From Actinernus sp. WN-2022 (taxonomy: Eukaryota > Cnidaria > Anthozoa > Actiniaria > Actinernidae): 64,000 nucleotides of DNA. Of the stretch, positions 46,201-56,045 are shown piece after piece. The stretch is taken from assembly GCA_030867875.1 (NCBI GenBank), contig JAOWCC010000019.1, positions 80,318,861 to 80,382,860 on the forward strand. The letters run 5' to 3'. Both the position numbers and the translations under genes were made by a program. Under the pieces are notes generated by a model, which did not search any database, was not told the origin of the DNA, and saw nothing but the letters and a program-made list of their open reading frames with translations. Within the stretch, counting starts at the first letter, position 1. Each line of letters begins with the position of its first letter.

Positions 46201-49200
46201 ATTGGCGAACAGGCGAGCATCCTATTTTTAAACGGCGAGCACGGGCAATTTTATTTTATCACAGCTGAGAACAACCAAGAATACGTTCTGTTTGATAATA
46301 TGTTGACTCAGTTACCTTACGTAACTATATAAGAGTATTTTAAGAGGTTTTTTTGTAATTGTCGCGTAGTATTTCAAAAAGGCGCCAAAAATCTAGCCCT
46401 GCATGCAGACCAATTTGATTTCCAATTTTCGCTTTGGAAAAACACTAATTACTATTTTATTAATCACAAACGAACACAAATAACATAAAATCTTGACTAA
46501 GAACTGTTTTAGCGTGGTACACAGTCAGTTCTTTGCTTTTCTTTGTAAATTTAGTCAGCCGTTGAACCGCCTGAAGTGCTACTAATATAACCTACGATAT
46601 AGATAGATAATTAATTAGTAGCCTCGGGATGCTTTTAAAAGTGTTGACGTAATATACTTACACTGGCTATATTAGTATACCAATACAATATTATATCAAT
46701 ACAATATTATATCAATAAATCAATACAACATAACCGTCTGTACATGTAGAATAGGAATATCGTTTTGTGACTACAAGGGATCTATTCATTAATACCTCCC
46801 AACCGTCAGGAAGTTTGCCATCCACTGCTGCAAGAATATCTGTGATTTGGATTCCATTGGTGTCTACCTTTTCCCAACCCATTGAATCGCAGAACCGCCA
46901 GGGAAGAGGTTCTCCTCCGGGCCTTTCTGTAATGTCGTATATGCGATACTAAAATCCAGAAGGGCAAAACAAAATGATTATTTGGGAAAGATGTTCACAA
47001 TTGCTAAATAATTAAATAAGCACTGACAGTGTAATTAAACTTGAACTTTTACTTGCATTGTTCTCTCTCGTGGAATAGAAGAGATTGTTGGCTATAAAAC
47101 TTACTTAATGGCACGTAATTAGGTGCGCGTAATAAAAGAGACTTACTTTCAAAGTGAAGCTGTGCGCGGCGTAGCCAGTAAATGCGGTGGGGGCGACTCT
47201 CTTGCGATACACGTTACAAAGACTATTGATGAAACTCGATTTGCCGCCTCCAATTTGTCCAGTAAGAATAATGTTAAAGTACGGCGTGGATTCTACTTGT
47301 GTAATCGATTTTACTGGTCTTAGGCATGCGACCTCCGTTTTGAGTTCATCTCGCACACTGGAAAACAGAATATATAAGAGATAATATCACAATATATAAG
47401 AGAATATATCAGAATATATAAGAGAAATATATCAGAATATATAAGAGAATATATCAGAATATATAAGAGCAGTGTGACATGTTCATCATTCAGTGTCATG
47501 AGCAGCTTGTTTTAACAAAGCATGTTCAGTGCAATATGTATAGTCAGCGTAGCGGCGCAAAAGGAAGAGGGGAGGAGGAGGGGGACGAAAAGAAGGGGAG
47601 GGGCAGGGGAGAGTAGGGAGCGCCTTGCGCACTCAGAGGACGGTAAATTCCTATTAGCTGACGTCAATCCACATAATAGCTGAAATAGACTGATTCACAT
47701 TTCAACATATGGCGAATAATGTTTCTGATGCCAAAAAAGCAATCGACATTCGCTCGGGTGTTTTTTTTTGGACATCAGAAATTGTTTTAACCGTACTTTT
47801 CGTGCAGCCAAACAGGAGTTGAAAAAAATTGCGTTATAAGCCTTATTCAAACTCCGCAAAGAAATAGGAGATCAATTTAGAACAGATATAAAGCTAACTC
47901 TCAAACTTTTCAACTCCTTAATACAGCCAATTCTACTATACGGGTGAGAAGTATGGGAGGTTGAGTCCAACAAACTGTTGGCACACTGTTAAGGATAAAT
48001 CGTGTATTGAAGCCATCCAGCGGAGGAGTGCAAGGTTTGTTACGAACGACTATCACCGTACCAGCAGTGTTTCCAACATGATCGACACTCTTAAGTGGGA
48101 CAGCCTCGAAACACGTAGATCGCTTACTGACCCTACGATGTTCTACAAGATTCACTCAGGCATATAGTGAACCTTAAATTCCCTCCCGAGATGGTGATAT
48201 CAGATCCTAGAACCAGATATTGTAATCCTGAGAACTTTCGCCACCTACAGTCATCTGTAAATGCATTTAGACATTCGTTCTACGTCCGTACTATACCGCT
48301 CTGGAACTCTCTCCCCGCTGCTGCTGTAACTGCCACCACTCTGTCCGCGTTTCAAGCCCAAGCTCGTGCCTCCCTCTGAGTCACTTAACTTTATTAGTTG
48401 TAATATTTGATTATTTATTTCTAATTTAATTTTCTGTCACTTGACAATTAACTTAGTGAATTAACTTAGTAGTTTTTAGAACTGGCCACCGGCACAGACC
48501 GCTGTACCAGCCTCCTGCCGGGGGCTCTCAATACCGCAACACCGCAAAAAAATCAAGCCTCTTAAATAATCCTGCAAGTTGGTACACAAAAATAAGTGAG
48601 ATAGTCCTCTAGCTCGCCGGAATTTGGAAATATCTTAGTCTCCTCAAACACTATCGCCGATACCACATCATATATAGAGTTCCAAAATTGGCACAGTGGT
48701 ATTTACAATGATACAAGAAAAAAATGCCAATCAGAGAAATAAGCTAAGGACCTACAGAACTATCAACGCATAAAAAAAATTGAAGCATACTAGAACGGCT
48801 CTAACAAAGCTTAGGATAAGCAATCATGATTTAGAAATTGAAAGACTTTGCAAATTCTGCCTGCCTAGAAAGGAGATTGAGGATGAAGCTTATTTCCTCG
48901 TAAAATGCAATAAATATAAGTAATAAACTATAATTTACGAAATGCGTTACATGCTTCAATGCAAAATGAACTTCAGATAAACATAGAAAAGTGCTTCGAG
49001 GAAAGCCGGCTAAAAATAATGTTAAGCCCCAACAATAGGACAGCAGCTACAGTTGCAAAATTCATATGCGAGTGCTTTATGTATAGAGACAATGGCCTAA
49101 AAGAACTCTGATTTATTCTGCCGCGACCCTTATCACTCTGAACGCCCCCAAACACTTGTAGCCCAGTGAAGTACACATTTATTTCGATTAATGTACAGAT

Positions 49201-49857
49201 GTATACGACTCCAAATAAAACTATCTATCTATCTATATACTATATCTACCACAGGCTAAATATGTGTGAATCTGTCAAGTCTGATTTACTTCAATGCTCT
49301 ACTGAGTCTATTACAATCAGTGGATATAAGAACAATAACGCAAAACAATGGTGTTAAGACTGCCGCTACTATTCTTAACCAGATACAAGGAAAGCAGGCA
49401 TAGTTTTAATTATTTATAGCGATACTATTAAAATTGTTATGCTAATGTCCAACCATGATTTCAACCTGAGGGCGCTTTGTGTAAGGAACCAATGGATCTC
49501 TGGTTGGCACATTAATGACAATGGATGACGTACAGTAAGCTATCGCTAGTCTCCCCGGGCTAGTCAGAGTCTTAGTCTTAAAAAAAATCAGATTAAAATC
49601 GTTTTTTTGGTCGAGCAATACATACGAAATGTTCCATGCCTTGATCCTCCTCCAGGGCTCCTTTGTTAGATCTGCGGCGACGAGCAAGGAAAAGATAAAA
49701 ACAACACAGTTAAGTTATCAATACTCACAAACTTAAGTTTAACATTCACAAAGTTTTCCATAATGTGTACAACATTGACGCTGATGAAAGTGATCATTGG
49801 AGTCTTACTTTCTTGCACAGGCGGTGGTGGAGGTGCAGACGAGTAGCCGATTCCCAT
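39987..49857 (-). CDS. IFI44L: IFI44-like interferon-inducible-type GTPase, complete six-exon gene
   Basis: The exons (49857-49809, 49671-49626, 47357-47147, 46948-46796, 40554-40386, 40279-39987) give 921 coding bases (306 residues), with every junction in phase and GT-AG borders. The start ATG has A at -3 and G at +4. The protein begins MGIGYSSAPPPPP, which fits an N-myristoylation signal (Gly2, Ser6). EPWR...W at 21-29 is typical of the family N-terminus. The P-loop is GQIGGGKS (65-72), the DxxG motif is DSMG (123-126), and the guanine motif position reads TNID (218-221) rather than TKxD. This short form lacks the TLDc domain of some members. The family is induced in vertebrate antiviral responses; here the role is inferred. 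Intron 4 carries an LTR element and intron 2 nested LINEs. The symbol is given at family level. Confidence 0.85.
40386..40554 (-). CDS. IFI44-like gene, exon 5
   Basis: 169 nt, acceptor GATTATTGCAG, donor AG|GTGACC (a weak donor compared with the GC-type donor of the other copies). It encodes FRHEHVHDRTLGLKTNPTLA, DEAHCVGIVI and WEKEQQIMHKLNAR. Intron 5 is only 106 bp here, against 1.3 and 2.0 kb in the minisatellite-bearing copies. Confidence 0.9.
40869..40956 (-). repeat. 3' LTR
   Basis: 88 bp, TGTTG...ACAACA on the plus strand, adjacent to a polypurine tract at 40957-40968 and outer flank GTAGT (40864-40868). It lacks a few bases present in the other LTR. Confidence 0.85.
41298..42476 (-). 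pseudogene. LTR element integrase remnant
   Basis: 42060-42476 has the zinc-finger start (RIHEGNLGIVKCRDRARQCV), in which the usual HxxH is partly lost. 41646-41938 has the core with FRSDNGPNFV and PQSNGASSDS in place of the usual NGxxE. 41298-41668 continues to a C-terminal region with YRSTPIHNGYTPAQLSMGK. Multiple frames. Confidence 0.8.
42343..43646 (-). pseudogene. LTR element reverse transcriptase and RNase H remnant
   Basis: 43158-43646 holds RT fingers and palm (VPKKSGDVRVCVDLANINKH, KLDAIYSGFYKIKL, CHIDDMLL with the catalytic DD). 42852-43151 holds the end of RT (RQFLGIVNQLGKF). 42343-42717 holds RNase H (ERRYAQVEKDALASTWACER, ETDHKPLVSLF, ADALSRAP). The three pieces are in different frames or separated by stops. 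Confidence 0.85.
43866..44126 (-). pseudogene. LTR element protease (aspartic) remnant
   Basis: It contains VDTGADVTV (the D-T-G-A active-site motif) and ends GKVLLGKPAIKG before a stop. In the intact order it lies between gag and reverse transcriptase. Confidence 0.75.
44142..44990 (-). pseudogene. LTR element gag remnant with zinc knuckle
   Basis: It starts MAGTFAIPLPEKFNFDEPEL at 44990 and passes through capsid-like sequence in two frames. It ends with a CCHC-type knuckle CFKCKETGNFKEDC, in which Asn replaces the usual His. Two frame changes (near 44630 and 44350) and a stop after 44142 show decay. Confidence 0.8.
45070..45166 (-). repeat. 5' LTR
   Basis: 97 bp, homologous to 40869-40956, followed on the outside by GTAGT (45167-45171). 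The element-strand sequence just inside starts TGGTGACAGTCGG, the expected primer-binding position. The tRNA was not identified. Confidence 0.85.
45172..46795 (-). other. Rest of intron 4 of the IFI44-like gene
   Basis: No gene. A T-then-G homopolymer run is at 45910-45930. A stretch near 45610-45760 reads on the minus strand like a LINE C-terminal tail (weak). A 19-bp tandem (ACAATATTATATCAAT) lies at 46680-46725. Confidence 0.4.
46796..46948 (-). CDS. IFI44-like gene, exon 4 (DxxG motif)
   Basis: 153 nt in phase 0, acceptor GGATTTTAG, donor GAG|GTATTA. It encodes YRIYDITERPGGEPLPWRFC, then DSMGWEKVDTNGIQITDILA and AVDGKLPDGWE. CDSMG matches the G3 box of the IFI44 family and PDGW the usual PDGY region. 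Confidence 0.9.
47147..47357 (-). CDS. IFI44-like gene, exon 3 (P-loop)
   Basis: 211 nt, acceptor TCTGTTTTCCAG, donor AAA|GTAAGT. It encodes VRDELKTEVACLRPVKSITQ, YFNIILTGQIGGGKSSFINS, and a segment ending AFTGYAAHSFTLK. Walker A is GQIGGGKS. Confidence 0.95.
47380..47470. repeat. AT-rich tandem, about 22-bp unit
   Basis: Repeats of ATATATCAGAATATATAAGA lie just inside intron 2 of the GTPase gene, about 20 bases upstream (gene sense) of the exon 3 acceptor. Confidence 0.75.
47559..47622 (+). repeat. Purine (GA-rich) strand-asymmetric tract
   Basis: Nearly unbroken A/G on the plus strand, with GGGGAGGAGGAGGGGG. Such tracts can form triplex DNA. No other function seen. Confidence 0.6.
47822..49236 (+). 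mobile_element. LINE remnant interrupted by a second LINE
   Basis: The outer LINE reads ALYALFKLRKEIGDQF and LFNSLIQPILLYG at 47830-47960. It resumes at 48790-49115 with LTKLRISNHDLEIERLCKFC, EDEAYFLVKC and FICECFMYRDNGLKEL, and ends in a (CTAT)n tail at 49218. Between these is a different LINE end (about 47966-48550). It lies in intron 2 of the GTPase gene, in antisense to it. Confidence 0.75.
47961..48555 (+). pseudogene. Inner LINE: reverse-transcriptase C-terminus and 3' UTR
   Basis: It encodes DKSCIEAIQRRSARFVTNDY and the rest of a CR1/L2-like C-terminus with RRSLTDPTMFYKIHSG, then, after a one-base frame slip near 48165, RTIPLWNSLPAAAVTATTLS and a stop at about 48379. The 3' UTR follows to about 48555. 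Confidence 0.8.
49626..49671 (-). CDS. IFI44-like gene, exon 2
   Basis: 46 nt, acceptor TCGTCGCCGCAG, donor TC|GTATGT. It encodes LTKEPWRRIKAWNI. It is accepted because both junctions keep phase (1 in, 2 out) and the EPWR...W pattern is usual before the GTPase domain in this family. Confidence 0.8.
49809..49857 (-). CDS. IFI44-like gene, exon 1 (start, myristoylation motif)
   Basis: 49 nt from ATG (49855-49857) to donor AAA|GTAAGA. It encodes MGIGYSSAPPPPPVQE. The start is chosen for its good context (AAAATGG), the strong donor and the phase match to exon 2. Upstream non-coding exons are possible. Confidence 0.8.
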
Positions 49858-51198
49858 TTTATGCTGCCGCCTAGAGAGAATTGTGTCTTGTTTTCAGGTC
49901 AGTTAAAAACAATTACTCAACTAATTAAAAATACTGTATATATATTATATGACGTCATAATCGACTACAATGTAATAGCAATGACACCTACATTACAACA
50001 AAATCTCACACTACTGGCTTCTACAAACTATAGTACAAAATATCACAGCAACAGCTAACTAAACACAGATAGCAACGATTATAACAAGAGTACATAGTAC
50101 TATAGCAGCTAGTGTTTGCAAGTACTACTATAAAACAAAACAGTAAAGTATACTTACATGTATCTACATGTATCTATACTATTGAAGTTCATTTGTCTGT
50201 CTGTATGTTTCTGTCAGTGACGAGATTGGCAGAATAGAGTTTCAAGCCAAAAACAATTTCGATCCGATCCGTTCCGTTCCTCAGTCTCTACCCAACTACC
50301 CAACGACCATTGGCACACTTCCTCCTCGGTTGCTTCACCCAATGGTGTTACCCTAACTCTGTGCTTTCTCGTTCATTTTATGTATGACCAAACTCTATTT
50401 ATTCCCCATTATTTGTCAGGCTACAGTCATTGTTTTGCTGGCTCTAGGAGGCTGGAGATATAATTGCAATGGCTTCTACTTTAAATTTCCTAACAGCTCT
50501 TCTCACTCTCCTAAATTTAGGCCAGTCTTTCTCTTAAGACTATTTGAATGTAACGTTCTCACCTTAAATGTATTTCCATTTTGGCTGGTCATCATTAATA
50601 AAACGTGGGTGTCACTGAAATAATCTCTAACTACACGTGCTTATGACACAAGGAATGTCCTAGGTTTATTTTAAACACGAAAAAAAGATTCCACAGATTT
50701 ACATTAATTTTTAACCGTCGTAAACAAGCAAAAACTCTGCTAAGCAGTTGGAAAGTCTCTTCGTCAAAATAAACCAGCTTCATAGCAGGAACTATTTAAT
50801 GTAGAAAAACTTCATATGGAAGAAAAACAAGTTTCCAGATTTTAGGACTTCGCACCCAGTAAAATAAAAAGATCCTAATCCGCCGGATTCTTGAATCCGA
50901 AAATGGATTTTGCATTTCTTTATCAGGGAATAATTCTGAATCCATTGAAAAATTCACTGATCCGAGCATGATTCGACAAAAGTGTACATGTGGCAAGCGG
51001 TCTTCGTCTTGAGAATAGCACATCCAACCATGTGGCTGGTTTGTCTTTCATCATCACTCGAGAGATAAATTGCCAGAAAGTTATCCTCGAAAAACAAAAC
51101 CCAGCTTGCCGCCATGTTCGCGCGAACTGCATATTGCAGTTCTCGTGGCACAACAATGGCTGCAGATCTGCCAAAAGGGATCTTTATCAATGAGAGTC
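49858..51198. other. 5' flank of the IFI44-like gene
   Basis: No further gene recognised. The promoter of the minus-strand gene should lie here. AT-rich sequence with TATATATTATA at 49937-49947 is a possible but unproven TATA region, and TGACGTCA follows at 49951. Confidence 0.35.
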
Positions 51199-51505
51199 TA
51201 ATAGACCATTTTCTTGAGTATGCGCACGCAACAGGCTTGACGGGCCGGTAAATACTTCACGTGGGAATCACGTAGTGGTTTCCTATAACCCTCCCTATTG
51301 TTTCAACCAATACTAAATCCAAGCTGCCTACATGAAGTATTTCTTGGCGGGCCGTGAGTTTTGTTAGCTTTCGTTAGACTCGTTCTGATGCGACAGCCTT
51401 TGTTATTTAAATTATCGGCTACTGTTAAAAAATTGGCGGCTATTGTTCAAAAAGCGATTTGGCGGGCCAATATTGCGTGCGCATACCTGAGAAAATGGTC
51501 TATTA
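51199..51505. mobile_element. MITE, 307 bp
   Basis: Ends TAATAGACCATTTTCTTGAG (then TATGCGCACGCAA) and the inverse TTGCGTGCGCATACCTGAGA (then AAATGGTCTATTA) match over about 34 bp with two mismatches. The interior has repeated GGCGGGCC motifs. Confidence 0.8.
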
Positions 51506-52274
51506 GTATATTCGAAGTTCAAGAAATCATCTAGTAAACTATATATGGAGCTCATGCAAGTATTTCATTTATGAAAGATCTCTGGCATCACCCTATATAT
51601 TTGTTTTAAAATATAATTAGCCATTCAAGCGTTTAGATTTTGATCCGTTCATGAAGTTGGACCATTACAGAAATCCTTCTTTGGACACTCGCACGCGTTG
51701 GAAGCCTATCTATCTAGGCCAAAACCTGTCCACAACGTTTAAAGACGCATTTCTGATGGATCACGGGAAACAAAATAGGCGTAAGTTGTTTTCATGACGT
51801 ATGAGCGTGATCTCCTTTAGCACGAGTACAATATAATGACAACACTCTTGAGAATGTGTCTGTCATGGAATAATAATAATAATGAACTTTAAAAGGTAAA
51901 TAGTGCCGACGATAGAGTACATACATATATTATCCTGTGCTTTTCAATAGACGCAGATTGCACTGTGTTTTATTTAATGAAATTCGGCACAACCTCACAG
52001 GTTATTTCCTGGTAAAAATAGTACTAATTATTCTAATATAATTGCTTAGAACCATAGAAACGTTAATATTTAGAGCTCGTATAACTAATTCAACTTAGTC
52101 AGATATCTTTGTGTTTGGTAAATCACCTCGACTGAACCAGTCAAAGACAAAGTTAACATGCAATGCTATGTTATAAAAAAGGTGAGGATTTAGTATTGCA
52201 CCGAGTCTATCTTGTAGTATCTACAGTCTCTAAGGACTGCTATCGAGAACCAACAAAAAATATGAATACAAACA
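51506..52274. other. No recognisable feature
   Basis: AT-rich sequence. I see no exon, repeat or RNA gene. Confidence 0.4.
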
Positions 52275-54756
52275 ATAGATAAGGAGTGGTCGATTGCAAC
52301 TGATCTGCAAACGATAGTCGGAGCAGTCACTACATTCCTAATCCATGGTTATAAGCCTAGCTAGTCACCGATGATATAGAAAAGCATTGCCTTGATTAAA
52401 TAATGTGTCTATAATAACCGTAAAGAAAACTTGTTTTCAGGCAAATATAGCGCTGAAATAAAATAAAGCTAGTAGAAGAAGCATCACAAACATTCCCTCT
52501 GCTCCCACCTTTCTGTACGACAATCTTAGCTTGTGGATCCAATCAATTTCTTACCTTAAACAAATGCTGTTAAACGGCCAACGATTAGTCTTTCCTGTGT
52601 CAACGCTATCAACGGAAACTGTGAAGCTTATCACGGAAAAATTGCGTATTCTTTAACTTAGATATTGTTACGCAGTTGCTTTATTTCAGTTGGAATTTAA
52701 CTGCATGCAATTCTTGGAAAAGCCGGAGTCAGTCAGTTGGGGCTGATCAAGCCATTCATATGTCCATTGTAATGATTTTGTTGTGGTAACTTGTTGTCAA
52801 CTGCGAGCCAATAAAATGTATTCGGGGAAGTATTAATTATTCAGATTAATATATTATTGGAAACGTAATTCTTAGAAACAATGTATATCAAAGGTGACCA
52901 CTATTCCTGCTCAGTAGTTTTATTTGTTATGGTAATTTTCTCAGGGAACAGCTGAGTATCGCAATCTGAAAACCTGCCGTTTGTCACGGGGCTCGTAAGA
53001 GATAACAAGATGCTTTCAACATCTCCGATGATGATCGGCAACGGAACAAAACCGTACCGGCGACAAATAACGCAATTGTTAACAAACTCTTGATGTCATA
53101 TTCGCAGCTGTCTCTTCTTTATTCTTGTGGTATTGCCGGTTCCTTGTCGCTTTTTACTATTGCAATTCTTGGCTTTTATATCGCCTTAAAGTTCGCGTTT
53201 GGCTGCAGCGACAAATCATCTGACAAATGAGTGATGCAGAAAAACATCTACTAGAAAATTTAACGACAGTATCAAAGACCCAAGGAAAGAGGACAGGAGA
53301 AAGAGACAAGACACTAAGACTAAGCTGGCTCTGATGAGGAAAGCAACACGGCCTTTTCTTGATGTAAATGGCAGAATAGTTGGTTTCTAACTCTGAAGTC
53401 CGATTAAGATAATCTAACCCTTACAAAAATTGACACTATCTGAATACTATCTGAATACTAGTTACACCCGATATCTGAAAACTAACTTATCTTTAGTTAA
53501 ATACTATCCGACATATTTATCTGCATACTATCTAATTAATAAGTAAGAGCTATCTGAAAACTATCTAATTGGAACCATTCGGATAGTCTATCTACATGCT
53601 ATCCGTAGTTAAGATAGATAAGGAGTGGTCGATTGCAACTGATCTGCAAACGATAGTCGGAGCAGTCACTACATTCCTAATCCATGGTTATAAGCCTAGC
53701 TAGTCACCGATGATATAGAAAAGCATTGCCTTGATTAAATAATGTGTCTATAATAACCGTAAAGAAAACTTGTTTTCAGGCAAATATAGCGCTGAAATAA
53801 AATAAAGCTAGTAGAAGAAGCATCACAAACATTCCCTCTGCTCCCACCTTTCTGTACGACAATCTTAGCTTGTGGATCCAATCAATTTCTTACCTTAAAC
53901 AAATGCTGTTAAACGGCCAACGATTAGTCTTTCCTGTGTCAACGCTATCAACGGAAACTGTGAAGCTTATCACGGAAAAATTGCGTATTCTTTAACTTAG
54001 ATATTGTTACGCAGTTGCTTTATTTCAGTTGGAATTTAACTGCATGCAATTCTTGGAAAAGCCGGAGTCAGTCAGTTGGGGCTGATCAAGCCATTCATAT
54101 GTCCATTGTAATGATTTTGTTGTGGTAACTTGTTGTCAACTGCGAGCCAATAAAATGTATTCGGGGAAGTATTAATTATTCAGATTAATATATTATTGGA
54201 AACGTAATTCTTAGAAACAATGTATATCAAAGGTGACCACTATTCCTGCTCAGTAGTTTTATTTGTTATGGTAATTTTCTCAGGGAACAGCTGAGTATCG
54301 CAATCTGAAAACCTGCCGTTTGTCACGGGGCTCGTAAGAGATAACAAGATGCTTTCAACATCTCCGATGATGATCGGCAACGGAACAAAACCGTACCGGC
54401 GACAAATAACGCAATTGTTAACAAACTCTTGATGTCATATTCGCAGCTGTCTCTTCTTTATTCTTGTGGTATTGCCGGTTCCTTGTCGCTTTTTACTATT
54501 GCAATTCTTGGCTTTTATATCGCCTTAAAGTTCGCGTTTGGCTGCAGCGACAAATCATCTGACAAATGAGTGATGCAGAAAAACATCCACTAGAAAATTT
54601 AACGACAGTATCAAAGACCCAAGGAAAGAGGACAGGAGAAAGAGACAAGACACTAAGACTAAGCTGGCTCTGATGAGGAAAGCAACACGGCCTTTTCTTG
54701 ATGTAAATGGCAGAATAGTTGGTTTCTAACTCTGAAGTCCGATTAAGATAATCTAA
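52275..54756 (+). repeat. Recent direct duplication, 1143-bp unit x2
   Basis: 52275-53417 and 53614-54756 (offset 1339) are essentially identical. The only difference noticed is CATCTACTAG versus CATCCACTAG. They are separated by 196 bases rich in CTATCTGAA-like words. Within each, ATG at 53227 and 54566 opens a 35-codon frame (SDAEKHLLENLTTV...). It matches nothing I know and is too short to call a gene. Confidence 0.9.
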
Positions 54757-54942
54757 TAAGGTTTATAAGTGTAATGGTCTAGCTCGATTTGATAAATCGT
54801 GGACTATATACTGATTTGAGATTAAAATTATTGTTTAATGAGGAACGAGTAGTGCCTTTCTACTTGTAATCCTAGAATAAATGAACTTAGATTCGACTTT
54901 GTTCCTAATATATATTTTTCAACGTGTGCAAGTGAATATTTG

Positions 54943-55680
54943 CATAACAGATCCATTACCGTGTTATCGATGTGGGATGAATCCATTTCTCACACGGCTA
55001 CTGCGCCGACGCACCAGACTTCGATACTCAATAAATTTTATATTCTTTCTAAACTTATTATTCAAATATTTTTAAGAAACTTTTATTGACTCAAAAAATA
55101 CATTAAATTTTTAGAATTTGCTGTGGTTATTGCTTTCTAAAGAGGCCTAGGACAACGTGATATATTTTGATAGTGATGACAAGCGGAGTCGTGATAACCA
55201 GACATCATCAGGCAGAAAAAAGGCGTGTGTTTGTTCGAGCGATCAGATTGGTCGAATAATGTCCGCCGTTCTCCGATTTGATTGGTCAAAAAAACTCGAA
55301 ATCTTGAAATTCATTCACTCCAGGTGCCATTAGTAATTGGGCCCGCAGTAATTGGCTATGCTGTTGCGGTCACCCTGCCACTTTTACTATTTTTTCATCA
55401 CTCGTTATTTTCATATATTGTCATTATTAGTTATGTATTGTCGTGGCGAAGCTAATAAAAAAATAAATTAAATTAATTACCCGGAGCGTCCATCTGTCAT
55501 ACTGTTCGTGATGCAGCGTTTTTCCAGACCGGTTTATTTTTAGATTTCATGATCACATCTCGTTATTCGCTTCCATCGCAGAATGTTGTCAACAAAAGCT
55601 ACCTCGTTAGCTTCTCTTGTTTGGTCAACATCATCAATCATGTGAATTAATATTACGCAAACGCTTGTGATTGGCTAGCG
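54943..55680 (+). repeat. Dispersed repeat block, copy of 28125-28904
   Basis: Starts ATTTGCATAACAGATCCATT and continues co-linearly with the 28-kb copy, with small indels. It ends at GTGATTGGCTAGCGG, where a different tandem array begins. Confidence 0.75.
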
Positions 55681-55690
55681 GTCTATAAAA

Positions 55691-56045
55691 ACTCAGACAC
55701 AGACGTAGTATGGGAGATGGACGCTGCATCGTAGACGTAGTATGGGAGATGGACGCTGCATCATAGACGTAGTATGGGAGATGGACGCTGCATCATAGAC
55801 GTAGTATGGGAGATGGACGCTGCATCATAGACGTAGTATGGGAGATGGACGCTGCATCACAGACGTAGTATGGGAGATGGACGCTGCATCGTAGACGTAG
55901 TATGGGAGATGGACGCTGCATCGTAGACGTAGTATGGGAGATGGACGCTGCATCGTAGACGTAGTATGGGAGATGGACGCTGCATCGTAGACGTAGTATG
56001 GGAGATGGACGCTGCATCGTAGACGTAATATGGGAGATAGACGCT
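55691..56045 (+). repeat. Tandem array, 32-bp unit, about 11 copies
   Basis: The unit is GTAGACGTAGTATGGGAGAT plus GGACGCTGCATC. It is a sub-part of the 64-bp unit at 28905-29662. The array ends in GACGCTCCGGGTAATGGGCTCCTG-type sequence (56040-56064) that matches the terminus of the hAT-like MITE at 21365-21750. Confidence 0.9.

Noticed and set aside
47123..47384. Plus-strand open frames opposite the P-loop exon
   Set aside because: Antisense shadows of exon 3 of the IFI44-like gene.
53227..53331. Small frame beginning MSDAEKHLLENL in the 1143-bp duplication
   Set aside because: Only about 35 codons with no splice support or recognised family; noted in the repeat entry but not called a gene.
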